A DNA stretch of 64,000 nucleotides from FEN-1297 sp963843605 (lineage in GTDB: Bacteria; Bacteroidota; Ignavibacteria; Ignavibacteriales; Ignavibacteriaceae), in contig CAWJLA010000001.1 of NCBI GenBank assembly GCA_963843605.1, positions 1,674,001 to 1,738,000 of the forward strand. Direction: 5' to 3'. Below, piece after piece: positions 51,365-60,312 of the stretch (positions are counted from its first letter, which is position 1; the number at the start of each line of letters is the position of its first letter). A program made the position numbers and the translations under genes. The notes beneath the pieces were generated by a model. That model did not search any database. It worked only from the letters and a program-made list of their open reading frames with translations, and had not been told where the DNA came from.

Positions 51365-53344
51365 TTATTTCATGAGGATCATCTTTTTTACAAGACTGAA
51401 ATTTCCGGATGTTATTCTATAAAAATAAATTCCGCTCGATAAATTCGCCCCGTCAAATTTTACGCTGTATGTTCCTGCCGGTTTATTTTCGTTTACTAAA
51501 GTTCTGATTTCATCTCCAAGTATATTGTATATTACAATTTTAAGGTGACCCGATCCGGAGAGCTGATAACTTATTATTGTAGACGGATTGAAAGGATTGG
51601 GATAATTTTGAAACAGCCGGTAACCAGCCGGTCCGGCGGGAGGTTCTTTCCGGACAGCGGTCGGGTTGGAAACAGCATCAAATGAAATTCCCCACGATTC
51701 CAGAGTACCGGTAGCTCCTCTCGACTTATTCAATACCTTTAAGACCCAAGTCCCGGAAGGATCGACCGAATTAAATTTTGATAATGCTTCGTACGGTTTA
51801 AAATTGCCGCTGAATGGCGCAGTACTGTTGCCGATATTCTCCGCTGAGGTATCGTTTAATACGGTGTTTCTGAAATTACTGCCATTTGCTCCCGTAAAAT
51901 TAATCAATGTATCTTGAAAGCCTTGGTGCATTAAAATAAATTCAAGATCGGCATCGTTCTCGAAGTTTACGGTATCAATAGTTACGCTGATGTTATGGGC
52001 AGTACCGGAAGATAAAATCCCGCGATTTGATAAAGAAGACTTAAGCATCGGTGAAATGATGATCGTATCTAGCGTACTTTGCCCGCCGATGAGGATTTTA
52101 TCTATGTTATAGTTATTCTTTACTATCTGATAAGAGTTGGACCTTACAAAAATCCACGCTGCTCCGGTTTGCGAACTATCCATCCATCCCCCCATGATCG
52201 CAGTGTTCCCATCCCATGATAGCGCTGCTGAAACGCCTATCTGGGGATATCCGCTCGTATCGATGCCTGTGAATTTTTTCCCCATTTGATACCACGTATT
52301 GCCTATTCTGTTAAATATCCACCCAGCTCCTTTTAAATTATCGTCGTAATATCCGCCGACTAATATAGTATTACCGTCTCCTGATATTCCAACGCCCTGG
52401 CCTTGCCTGGAATGACCGACCGCATCCGCTCCCATTAATTTAGGACCCTGCTGGCTCCAAGTAGCTCCGACCCTGGTAAAAATATATGCCGCACCTATTC
52501 CGCCATCATCTCTTGAGGCACCGATAAGAGCGGTATTACCGTAATACGAAAGAGCAACGTTTGCGAAGCCGCCCGCCCCGATAATATTTTTGCCTACCAA
52601 TTTGCTCCCTTGTTGATACCATGCTTCGCCGACCCTGGTAAAAACCCACACTGCTCCGGTGCCCAAGCTGTCCTGCCAGCCTCCGAGCATCGCCGTATTC
52701 CCGTCGCCGGACAATGCAACCGAAACTCCCATCTGAGCCGCACCTACTGCGTCGGTACCCACTAATTTCCCTCCCTGTTGATACCAGGCCGAAGCGACCC
52801 GGCTAAAAATCCAGGCCGCACCCAGGCTGTTATTATCCTGAAATCCGCCGGCCATAACTGTGTTACCGTCACCGGAAATTGAAACCGCATAACCTTCATA
52901 TGCATCTATGTTGTTCGTACCTACTAATTTGGGACCCTCCTGGTACCAGGAATTCCCGACCCTATTAAATATCCAGACGGCGCCCGTTCCGTTACTGTCA
53001 CCTACTCCGCCTACAACAGCGGTATTTCCGTTCAGAGATATTGCCACTGCACTCCCGAATTGAGCATTTCCGGACATATCAGAAGGTTTGAGCTGCGCCT
53101 GTTGATACCAGCTGTGTCCAATACGTACGTAAACCCAGGCGGATCCCTTATAATTGCCTGACAACCGTCCACCTACTATAGCTGTATTTCCGTATTGGGA
53201 AATAGCAACTGAAAAACCCTGCCAGCCACCCGAAGTTGAATTTGTTCCCAAAAGCTTCGGACCTTGTTGAACAAACTGCTGTGCCTCGGCGTGGGTAAAA
53301 ATTATAAGGCTTATCAAAACGAAAAATAGCCGCTTAATATTCAT
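51365..53344 (-). CDS. Secreted seven-bladed propeller protein with P-domain and T9SS sorting signal
   Basis: The protein has about 659 residues from the ATG at 53344 (AAAGGTGA Shine-Dalgarno). After the signal peptide come seven FG-GAP/integrin-like units of about 52 residues, each with S-x-DGNTA-x-x-GG and GA-x-W-I/V-F-x-R motifs (GSAWVYVR, GAVWIFNR, GAAWIFSR, GAVWVFTR, GAAYIFTR, GAGWIFNR, GAAWIFVR), predicting a closed seven-blade propeller. Then comes a proprotein-convertase P-like domain (about 425-555, DPSGTWVLKV, LESWGISFD) and a type A T9SS sorting domain (about 570-659, YPNPFNPSTIISYQL, then SGIYFYRI). It would be exported and attached to or released from the cell surface. The ligand is unknown. 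Confidence 0.92.
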   Translation of the reverse strand: MNIKRLFFVLISLIIFTHAEAQQFVQQGPKLLGTNSTSGGWQGFSVAISQYGNTAIVGGRLSGNYKGSAWVYVRIGHSWYQQAQLKPSDMSGNAQFGSAVAISLNGNTAVVGGVGDSNGTGAVWIFNRVGNSWYQEGPKLVGTNNIDAYEGYAVSISGDGNTVMAGGFQDNNSLGAAWIFSRVASAWYQQGGKLVGTDAVGAAQMGVSVALSGDGNTAMLGGWQDSLGTGAVWVFTRVGEAWYQQGSKLVGKNIIGAGGFANVALSYYGNTALIGASRDDGGIGAAYIFTRVGATWSQQGPKLMGADAVGHSRQGQGVGISGDGNTILVGGYYDDNLKGAGWIFNRIGNTWYQMGKKFTGIDTSGYPQIGVSAALSWDGNTAIMGGWMDSSQTGAAWIFVRSNSYQIVKNNYNIDKILIGGQSTLDTIIISPMLKSSLSNRGILSSGTAHNISVTIDTVNFENDADLEFILMHQGFQDTLINFTGANGSNFRNTVLNDTSAENIGNSTAPFSGNFKPYEALSKFNSVDPSGTWVLKVLNKSRGATGTLESWGISFDAVSNPTAVRKEPPAGPAGYRLFQNYPNPFNPSTIISYQLSGSGHLKIVIYNILGDEIRTLVNENKPAGTYSVKFDGANLSSGIYFYRITSGNFSLVKKMILMK

Positions 53345-53587
53345 AAGTATCACCTTTTTGTAAATAAGATTAAATTATAATGATTTGCGTAATTTGGAAT
53401 TTTGAGCTGAAATGAAAATGGAATATTGGGAACGAATTTACATGCGTAAAAACATTTCGGATCGGCTACTTTAAAAAGCAAAGAGCATATGGCAAACCTA
53501 AGAAATTCCTTGAACAGAATTGTTAACTTTGAAATTAAAAATTATCCGTTAAACAACCTGTTATGCGCCCTGCTTTTTGCACATGCT

Positions 53588-54088
53588 TTAAAAACTGCTA
53601 TCGTCTGCAGAAGGGCCGTAAATGGAAGGCACGGGAATGTCATTCAGTCGCATATAAACAGATAACTGTCCGCGATGATGGACCCAATGATTTAATGATT
53701 GCCCGACGGAATCATCTTTGGGCATACTCAATAACGTTACTCCCTTATTTTTAAGATAAAATAATTCTTCTAATTCTTTATCGGAAACTTTTTGTAAAGC
53801 TCTTTTTGCTCCTTTTATATTTTCATCATAATGATTTACCAATTCTGCAGTGGTTTTAGGTTGAATATGTTTATAGGTTGCAAAATCAATTTCGGAGGAT
53901 TCAATTGTATCTGTTATCCATTTCGGAATCTCCGCAACAAGCAGCGCAAGGTATCCTAAAGGCATCGATCTTTCATGAGGCTTCCAGGTGAACAAACTTT
54001 CCGGTATTCTTTCAAGGCATTTACCAGTGGAGGCAACCTCAGTTTCAAGCTCATGAAGGAAATATTTTCCAAGGCTTTCATATTTCAT
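53588..54088 (-). CDS. DinB-family protein
   Basis: This 166-residue DinB-superfamily protein has an N-terminal helix pair (LGKYFLHELETEVASTGKCLERIP), MPLGYLALLVAEIPKW in place of the usual helix 2 with the first metal His, and the C-terminal QSLNHWVHHRGQLSVYMRLNDIPVPSIYGPS with the two HH metal ligands. The replaced first His suggests altered or absent metal binding. It is a single gene. Confidence 0.9.
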   Translation of the reverse strand: MKYESLGKYFLHELETEVASTGKCLERIPESLFTWKPHERSMPLGYLALLVAEIPKWITDTIESSEIDFATYKHIQPKTTAELVNHYDENIKGAKRALQKVSDKELEELFYLKNKGVTLLSMPKDDSVGQSLNHWVHHRGQLSVYMRLNDIPVPSIYGPSADDSSF

Positions 54089-54399
54089 ATGCTTTTCCTT
54101 TAATGTATTGTTGAAGTGACAATAGGGATTTTGTTAAGGAGATGAGCTCAATATAATGCCCGGACTTATATTCAGCAATATTTTTTAAGTGACGGAGAGC
54201 AATCTTTAAGTTAAATCAAAAAGACACTATAATGCCTATGTCGGTTAGGAAATATTAAAAATGAAATATTCGAGAAGTTTCGTAAGACGAACTTATTTTA
54301 TTCGTTATAATTTGGAAGGAAATAAGTAAGAGCTATAATTAAAGTTCCCATCGCAAACATCGCAGGCTTCATCCAAGTAAGATAACTGAGTAATATAAT

Positions 54400-54771
54400 C
54401 TATACGGATATCCAGACGAGTAATATTAATCCTGATAAAAAAGATACCCGGCGTGCTGTTGCGGACTGCCTTAAAACCGAGAAAGCCGAAAAGAGAAATG
54501 AACCGCCCACTATAACAAAAAGGATAATACCGGGTATTAAATAACTGCCGAAAGGACTTCCGTAAAGCCATTCCCGAGATATGTCTTCTGCGCCGGAAAT
54601 ACTGTAAATGCCGCCGCCGAAAGCGTTGAGTAATATAAATAATAGGGCAAAGCCCAGCACATATATAATGTATTTTTTCAAAATATATTTCCCCATATCT
54701 ATTGAAGAACTTGAATTAATCATTTCATGGATATGCAACAGATCTTTTATTTCAGCGGTCAACTTAGTCAA
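54400..54771 (-). CDS. Small membrane protein truncated by an in-frame amber codon
   Basis: The protein has 123 residues with about three TM segments (33-53, 77-98, 105-123). The reading frame ends at TAG (54400-54402), but the same frame continues past it without further stops to 54298. The continuation encodes IILLSYLTWMKPAMFAMGTLIIALTYFLPNYNE, a good fourth TM helix. The full frame would be 157 codons, with TAG where CAG (Gln) would fit. The likely explanation is a nonsense mutation or a sequence error; read-through is a weaker alternative. I do not recognise the family. It lies 4 bp after the DUF4965 gene. Confidence 0.7.
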   Translation of the reverse strand: MTKLTAEIKDLLHIHEMINSSSSIDMGKYILKKYIIYVLGFALLFILLNAFGGGIYSISGAEDISREWLYGSPFGSYLIPGIILFVIVGGSFLFSAFSVLRQSATARRVSFLSGLILLVWISV

Positions 54772-54775
54772 TTAA

Positions 54776-56836
54776 TTATTTAAACAACATTTTAATAAAA
54801 AGTCCGCCCAAAACACTTCTTGCCTGAAATCCGTCTTTCCGTGCGGTTTTTGTATCATACCAGTCGCTAAATGGAACTCTGTCCGGCGTATTATTTAGAT
54901 ATAATGCAATTGAATGCATATAATTTTCGAAAATATTTTTATCCGCATACATTGACGCTACCCAGGTCATCCACTCCGGTTTTGTAAAATCGGCCCTGTT
55001 ATCCAGAGGTAATCCATATTTATTTAACTTTGTTAGGTAATAAGGAAGCTCTTCATTGAAAACCTTCGTCGGAAAAAGATGAAGGTCAAATAGTTTATCC
55101 CAGACCAGATTATATTTCATGCTCCATGTGCCCGGTTTATCGAATGCAAGTTTATAATGATCTTTATCGAAAGCCATTTCCTCCCATTTCTTGGCATATT
55201 TTCTGGCAATGACGTCGTATTCTGCGGCGACATCTTTCTTTCCGGCCATCGCGCATATCTTCGAATAGCATTCAAGAGCCACAATAGCTTTGACGGAAAG
55301 ATTTGTATTATGCGCGAGGTGCCCGGTAAAATCGTCGGTACATAACTGGTTCTCAGGATCAAGGCCTTTTTCTTTTAAATATTCCGCCCACTTTTGAATA
55401 CTGCTCCAATATTTGTTAGCATAGTTTGTATTGTTGTCGGCCCTGCATATGCCGTATGTAAGAATAATCATGTTGCCGGATTCTTCAACCGGCATTTGGT
55501 CTTTAGCCGATTTTTCACCGCCTCCGTATGCTTGTCCGTTTGCCTGTGGATATGTGCCCAAATCATGCGGTGCGAACGGGAATTTCCAGTTAGGCATTTC
55601 GGAATATTCGAAAACCGGAGTTAGAAGGGCTTTTAAAAGTGTGGTATTAAAATACATGAAGATCGGAGCTGAAGGATAAATAACATCCACAGTACTTATA
55701 CATCCGTTGCTGAAATTCTCTTTCGGGAAAAGCATCGGAGTTCCGTTAATATCGGCTACCAGTTTATGAGCCGCAAATACTTGTCTGTACGCCAAGGCGC
55801 ATATTGAAGCATAATCCGCACCGCCTTTATCTTTAAGTTTTGATATAAGGCTCTTATCAAAGTTTGCGCATTCGTTCGTCAGCGACTTATAGTTCGCAAT
55901 TCTGCTTTCAATAACATTGCTAATAGATTGTCCGTTCCTTTTCCAGTAAGCGGGTAATTTTCTGTGAAAATATTCGATTGCATAAATATCGTCGTAAGCA
56001 AGAATTGAATAAACTTCTTTTACCGATCCGTAAACTTGACCCAGATTAAAAGTAAAAGCCTGAACCGGCCATCCGTCGTTTCCGGTGCGCGGCATATTGA
56101 AATCATCGTTCTCCGGCAGCTTTCCGTTTAATATGTAATCGTTTCTTACGATATCGGCGGATCCGATTGCGCTTTGCTGTTCTTCGAATTTAGGTGCGGC
56201 CAAATAAACATATCCCCAGTCTATTTTTACATCGTCTCCTTTTTTCTCCAGGACAGGCTGTCTTACCGATCCCATTTTCATTACAGTGCAGCCTTTAAGG
56301 TTTAATCTTCCCCAGGAAACTCTTTGTCCGGGAGAATCTAAACACAGTTCCGCGCAATTGTCCACATATACCGATACGTCATGAGCATTTCCATCTATTG
56401 ACTTAACCCGCCAGGTAATATAGGAGGCGTCTTCGGAAATCAGATCCAGCGAATCGGGAAGAATGGGATTTGTAAAAATTAATTCCAGGTCAATACCGGC
56501 GTCTTTATAATTAAATGATGTACGGGTTGGACCAATATCCGTTTTAATTAATTTTAGTTTAGGCACCGATCCCACATTGCTTCCTATAAGGCGGTAGGTT
56601 TTCCCGTCTATTTTCACCATAACAAAAATGCTCATCGTCGAACCTGTCCAGTGTCTTGTGTAATCGTCTTCCGGATTATCGCCAAACGACCAGATACTGA
56701 AATACGGATCGGCATTGATCAAGGGTATTGCCGGGGGACGGGTGACTGTGCTCTGGGCATATATTATTCCCGATAATAGAATTAATACAACCGAAGTAAA
56801 ATAAAGAAGCGTTGAATTTCGCAAGTGAGACTCCAT
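54776..56836 (-). CDS. Secreted DUF4965/GtaA-like glutaminase-family protein
   Basis: The protein has about 686 residues from the ATG at 56836 (an in-frame TTG adds 8). After a signal peptide (about 1-28) it shows the layout of the DUF4964/DUF5127/DUF4965/DUF1793 family: RPPAIPLINADPYFSIWSF at the mature N-terminus, a beta-rich central part, YRQVFAAHKLVADINGTPMLFPKENFSNGCISTVDVIYPSAP, then KFPFAPHDLGTYPQANGQAYGG with conserved D/H/G residues, and an alpha-toroid-like C-terminus. Fungal relatives are glutaminases; bacterial substrates are uncertain. It is probably periplasmic or secreted. Confidence 0.88.
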   Translation of the reverse strand: MESHLRNSTLLYFTSVVLILLSGIIYAQSTVTRPPAIPLINADPYFSIWSFGDNPEDDYTRHWTGSTMSIFVMVKIDGKTYRLIGSNVGSVPKLKLIKTDIGPTRTSFNYKDAGIDLELIFTNPILPDSLDLISEDASYITWRVKSIDGNAHDVSVYVDNCAELCLDSPGQRVSWGRLNLKGCTVMKMGSVRQPVLEKKGDDVKIDWGYVYLAAPKFEEQQSAIGSADIVRNDYILNGKLPENDDFNMPRTGNDGWPVQAFTFNLGQVYGSVKEVYSILAYDDIYAIEYFHRKLPAYWKRNGQSISNVIESRIANYKSLTNECANFDKSLISKLKDKGGADYASICALAYRQVFAAHKLVADINGTPMLFPKENFSNGCISTVDVIYPSAPIFMYFNTTLLKALLTPVFEYSEMPNWKFPFAPHDLGTYPQANGQAYGGGEKSAKDQMPVEESGNMIILTYGICRADNNTNYANKYWSSIQKWAEYLKEKGLDPENQLCTDDFTGHLAHNTNLSVKAIVALECYSKICAMAGKKDVAAEYDVIARKYAKKWEEMAFDKDHYKLAFDKPGTWSMKYNLVWDKLFDLHLFPTKVFNEELPYYLTKLNKYGLPLDNRADFTKPEWMTWVASMYADKNIFENYMHSIALYLNNTPDRVPFSDWYDTKTARKDGFQARSVLGGLFIKMLFK

Positions 56837-57076
56837 GTAATTATTTGAGTAATCGCTCAATTTATAAAAGGGTTGCGGGCAATTAAATATTTTAAATTTA
56901 GTATTTAGATGCTCTGATTCGGTGAACTTCTGTATGCAATGAGATCAGAACAAATAATATAATTATAATAAATTATTAATCGTATGAATTGAAAAATTAG
57001 AAAACTAAAATAATAAACCCAAATTATTTTTTAAGGAGTAGGCACAAATCGTAAATTAAGATATCAGCCTTATGTT

Positions 57077-57532
57077 TCATTTACTTCGATTTATTCTTTT
57101 TATGAGTAAATTATCAAGACTGAGGTCCATCGGTCCGGTAAGTAAAATTACTGCCGATATAATCAATATTGTAAAAGGGAAATCGGCACCGCCGGTTATA
57201 AACCCTTTGGGCCACATTACAATTGTTGCGACGAGCATGTTTATAAAGACTGCAATCGCCGCGGGACGAGTAAACAATCCTGAAACCAAAAGCATTCCGC
57301 CTATGAACTCCGTGTAAGAACTAAGATAAGTCAGGAAAACGGAAAATCCCATTTTTGAAAAATACATAATCGTAATATCCATTCCGAAACCGCCGAACCA
57401 TCCGGCAACTTTTCCGGAACCGACTAAAAATAATATAATTCCAGAAGTAATTCTTAACAGCAGTATCCCGGTGCTTAATAGACTGGGGTTAGTTGAAGTA
57501 AAAAAAATAGCGATAATGTTATTCTTAGTCAT
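57077..57532 (-). CDS. DoxX-family membrane protein
   Basis: This 151-residue protein has four TM segments. The first (LLRITSGIILFLVGSGKVAGWFGG) and the block FIGGMLLVSGLFTRPAAIAVFINMLVATIVMW are typical of DoxX/DoxD-like proteins. These are associated with quinone-linked redox processes in some systems, but their role is mostly unknown. It is 70 bp downstream of the AHSA1 array, so it may be its last member. Confidence 0.88.
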   Translation of the reverse strand: MTKNNIIAIFFTSTNPSLLSTGILLLRITSGIILFLVGSGKVAGWFGGFGMDITIMYFSKMGFSVFLTYLSSYTEFIGGMLLVSGLFTRPAAIAVFINMLVATIVMWPKGFITGGADFPFTILIISAVILLTGPMDLSLDNLLIKRINRSK

Positions 57533-57601
57533 ATTCTTTCACTAGTTATAAATTTGAAATACATGAGTAAATTACACAGTGTTGATTCAATTTTTTTACA
57601 T

Positions 57602-58027
57602 TTATTTTTCAAGATATTCTTTAAGCGAAATACCGATGATATGATTCCATCCTTCCGAAAAATTTTCTTTGGCCAGATCAAGATTGCTTGCCGGGAAAGT
57701 TTCCAGACCTTCGTGGGTTAATCTTAATCTGGTTTTCTCATTTTCTTCAAACAACTCGAAGGTAACATAAGATATTCCTTCATACCCGTCGTACCGCCAG
57801 CTGTAAGTCAGCTTCTTTTCGGATTCCACTTCGGTGATTACGCAAATATGCAGATATTGTTTTTCGGGAGGGCCGCCGTAGAATCTGAACTCAAATCCGA
57901 TTTCGGGTTTAAATTCTTCAAAATCGAAATACCATATCTTCATTTCATTTTTATTTGTTATTGCCTTCCATACATTTTCTATGGAAGCATTGAAAGTTCT
58001 CTCAATTATAAAAGGTTCATTTTGCAT
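57602..58027 (-). CDS. SRPBCC/AHSA1 protein A
   Basis: The protein has 141 residues from the ATG at 58027 (MQNEPFIIERTFNASIENVWKAIT, the usual family start); a GTG start at 58057 overlapping the previous stop by 4 bp is an alternative. The START-like fold shows NEMKIWYFDFEEFKPEIGFEFRF and a long C-terminal helix (WNHIIGISLKEYL) that closes a hydrophobic pocket. It would bind a small hydrophobic ligand or assist Hsp90-like clients; no substrate is known. It is the fourth SRPBCC gene in the array, counted from the regulator. Confidence 0.88.
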   Translation of the reverse strand: MQNEPFIIERTFNASIENVWKAITNKNEMKIWYFDFEEFKPEIGFEFRFYGGPPEKQYLHICVITEVESEKKLTYSWRYDGYEGISYVTFELFEENEKTRLRLTHEGLETFPASNLDLAKENFSEGWNHIIGISLKEYLEK

Positions 58028-58053
58028 TTTAGATGTCCAATTTGTTGTTATTA

Positions 58054-58521
58054 TCACACCTCAATATTCTTTAAATACTTTTCTAATTTTTCAAGATTTT
58101 GTTTTAAGCCTTCGTCGGCTTTGTGCGACTTAATTATTGTTTCCTTTAATTCCGCAGCATCAAATAATAACGACCAGCTTATCAATGTCCTTTCATCTTT
58201 GGATTCAAAAAGAACCGTAGTGAAGAAATGGGGATTGAAGTGTTCAAACACAATCTTTTTATACATGACGATTTCTTTGAAAATACTTTTGTTGGGATAA
58301 TTTGATCCGTCCGGCGCGTGCATAGTTAAATTCCATTCACCTCCCGCCTTAAAGTTCATTTTATGAATTGTGGTTGTAAAATCATTCGGCCCCCACCAAT
58401 TTTTTATATGCTCCGGTTCGGTCCAAACTTTCCATACAAGCTCTACCGGCGCGTTAAAAATCCTTGCTGCTGAAATCTCTCTGTTTGAAGTCAAAGTCTC
58501 TTTTGAATTTCCCTGTTCCAT
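58054..58521 (-). CDS. SRPBCC/AHSA1 protein B
   Basis: This 155-residue protein has SAARIFNAPVELVWKVWTEPEHIKNWWGPNDFTTTIHKMNFKAGGEWNLTM, the hallmark AHSA1 N-terminal half (NAP-x-E-x-VW, WWGP, GG-x-W), and a closing C-terminal helix (LKQNLEKLEKYLKNI). It overlaps gene A or precedes it closely, and follows gene C by 22 bp, so the genes are co-transcribed. Confidence 0.92.
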   Translation of the reverse strand: MEQGNSKETLTSNREISAARIFNAPVELVWKVWTEPEHIKNWWGPNDFTTTIHKMNFKAGGEWNLTMHAPDGSNYPNKSIFKEIVMYKKIVFEHFNPHFFTTVLFESKDERTLISWSLLFDAAELKETIIKSHKADEGLKQNLEKLEKYLKNIEV

Positions 58522-58543
58522 TAGAATTCTCCTTGACGATAAA

Positions 58544-59035
58544 TTAATTTAACTTCGCTATCAGCTGAGCAAGCCTTTCCATCGATTCGATCAAGCCGCC
58601 TTCCATTCCTGATTTTATCATGCCTTCGCGATCTTCGGCAGATTGAAAGACCGCCGACATTATGATTTTTGTTTTATTACCCGGAAGTTCTTCAAAGTAT
58701 TTTGTCTCAAGAACAACATGTCCTTTTTCGGGAAGACCTTCGTATTCAAATGTATTTATTATTCTTTCGGGAACCGTGACTTCATGATATACCCCGTGAA
58801 AAGCATGTACTCTTCCTTTCGGATCGGATTGCATAATTCTCCAGGATCCTCCGGATTTGACTTCCATTTTTTCCACTACTGTTTTAAGAACCGCAGGACC
58901 CCACCATTCGGGTATGTGTTCCGGATCGTTATATACTTTAAATACAAATTCACGCGGAGCGTTAAATATCCTGCTTGCAATAATTTCCTGTTTTCCGGGT
59001 TCGGCCGTTAATTCGGTTTTATGATTGTCTGTCAT
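58544..59035 (-). CDS. SRPBCC/AHSA1 protein C
   Basis: This 163-residue protein has IIASRIFNAPREFVFKVYNDPEHIPEWWGPAVLKTVVEKMEVKSGGSWRIM, HGVYHEVTVPERIINTFEYEG and the C-terminal helix GGLIESMERLAQLIAKL, i.e. a full AHSA1 domain. It is closer to the ligand-binding-pocket type than to eukaryotic Aha1. It lies between B and D in the ArsR-controlled array. Confidence 0.92.
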   Translation of the reverse strand: MTDNHKTELTAEPGKQEIIASRIFNAPREFVFKVYNDPEHIPEWWGPAVLKTVVEKMEVKSGGSWRIMQSDPKGRVHAFHGVYHEVTVPERIINTFEYEGLPEKGHVVLETKYFEELPGNKTKIIMSAVFQSAEDREGMIKSGMEGGLIESMERLAQLIAKLN

Positions 59036-59116
59036 TGCCTTTGTTCCTTTACTTTCTTTCTATCAATACAAGTTTAGTTAGTCTTAGATCAAAGCCGGAT
59101 AAATAAATCCGACAGT

Positions 59117-59604
59117 TTAAATTAAACGAGCTGCAAGTTTGTCGAAGGATTGATTCCAACCAGTTTCCATTCCTTCAAGCATCTGAGGTGCACGTACAGA
59201 TACCCCCTTTGCAGTAGTTTTCATTGTCATTTTAGTCATGCCGTTCTCTTCTTCAAACGTTACAGTGGTGATAGCATCGATTAGAAGGTTATCGTCTTCA
59301 TCAACAGCCTGATTTACAAAGACGAGAAGCTCAGGCGGCTTTACTTCTTTAAAAGCACCTTTCATCGGCCAGCGCTGCCCGGCAAGCTGTTTTATTCCCG
59401 GCCTGCCAGCATAACAATATGAATTTTGCCGCCGACCTTTGCATCAATCTCACATATAGGGTTGGTAACGCCTTTTGGCCCCCACCACTCAGCCAACATC
59501 TTAGGATCAGTCCATGCTTTGAAAACAAGTTCCCGCGGTGCATCTAAAATACGGGTGAGAATCAATTCTTTTGTTTCAACTTGTGCGTCGCTTTTTCTTT
59601 TCAT
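59117..59604 (-). pseudogene. SRPBCC/AHSA1 protein D, single frameshift
   Basis: The first frame encodes ILTRILDAPRELVFKAWTDPKMLAEWWGPKGVTNPICEIDAKVGGKIHIVMLAGRE and then hits TAA. A second frame continues KQLAGQRWPMKGAFKEVKPPELLVFVNQ and so on to 59117. At the junction (about 59393) GGGAATAAAA would read in frame as REIKQLAGQ if one A were added, so a single base has been lost. The ATG at 59604 lies 29 bp inside the ArsR gene, implying coupling. Without the shift the protein would have about 163 residues. Confidence 0.8.
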
Positions 59605-59926
59605 TGCTTTTCTCCTTAGCTTGTAACTCATTTAAATAATTTTCTAGCGCATCCAGTTTTTCTTCCCAGAATTTTCTATACTTTTCTATCCAATCGGAAA
59701 CTTCGTGCAATCCGTCTAATTTTGCTTCACAGTATCTTTCACGGCCTTTTTGTTTTACGGTGACAAGTCCGCATTCTGATAAAATTTTTATATGCTTTGA
59801 AACAGCAGGCCGGCTTATTTTGAACTGCTCGGCAACAGAATTTAAGTTTAATGATTTGTAAGCCAGCATATTTATTATTTCCCGGCGAGTCGGATCGGCT
59901 ATTGCCTGAAATACATCTCTTCTCAT
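59576..59926 (-). CDS. ArsR-family transcriptional regulator
   Basis: This 116-residue protein has a winged helix: FQAIADPTRREIINMLAYKSLNLNSVAEQFKISRPAVSKHIKILSECGLVTVKQKGRERYCEAKLDGLHEVSDWI. The recognition helix is SRPAVSKHIKIL. There is no metal-binding C-x-C-x-x-C, so it belongs to the metal-independent ArsR branch that is commonly encoded with AHSA1 proteins. The C-terminus is basic and unusual (KEKSNEKKKRRTS). Its own promoter carries two copies of a GTAACCGA-type operator, so it probably represses itself and the array. Confidence 0.93.
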   Translation of the reverse strand: MRRDVFQAIADPTRREIINMLAYKSLNLNSVAEQFKISRPAVSKHIKILSECGLVTVKQKGRERYCEAKLDGLHEVSDWIEKYRKFWEEKLDALENYLNELQAKEKSNEKKKRRTS

Positions 59927-59994
59927 TTTGTACCTGTTTCTGAATTATTCTTGAAAATATACTTGAACTTAAACTTGATCTTGAATTATCTAGT

Positions 59995-60036
59995 GTAACC
60001 AATCGGTTACAAATGTAAACGAAACCTTTCGGTTAC
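59995..60036 (-). promoter_or_regulatory. Paired ArsR operators and promoter
   Basis: On the minus strand GTAACCGAAAGGTTTC (from 60036) and GTAACCGATTGGTTAC (60010-59995) are two copies of a near-palindrome 26 bp apart, 69 bp upstream of the ArsR start. The second copy is flanked by TTGTAA and GATAAT with 16 bp between them, so a regulator bound there would cover the spacer of a sigma-70-like promoter. The promoter call is tentative; the repeat is clear. Confidence 0.65.
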
Positions 60037-60175
60037 GCAAATTAATTTTACAGAGATAGTCTGATTTAGATTAGTTCTGTGTTGCAAATCATTCATGTGA
60101 AAATAATGATATGAATAACCGGGAAGGGTAAATTAAAAATTGTATTTACAAAGAAAGTGTATAGGATAAACGGAA

Positions 60176-60236
60176 GCTTTTTGAAAGCCAGACCATATTT
60201 AACTTAATTAAAGTATTTTGTTAATTTTCAAAAAGC
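60176..60236. repeat. Widely spaced 11-bp inverted repeat
   Basis: GCTTTTTGAAA (60176-60186) and TTTCAAAAAGC (60226-60236) are perfect complements 39 bases apart, in the 386-bp gap between the divergent-looking ArsR promoter and the GHL10 gene. Apart from the operators and this element I see nothing in the gap. Confidence 0.4.
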
Positions 60237-60312
60237 CACCGATTAGAATGGTTCACATTTGTCAATACGGACGGGCTTAAATGAACAGACCGCGCTGAAA
60301 GAATAATTTTGT

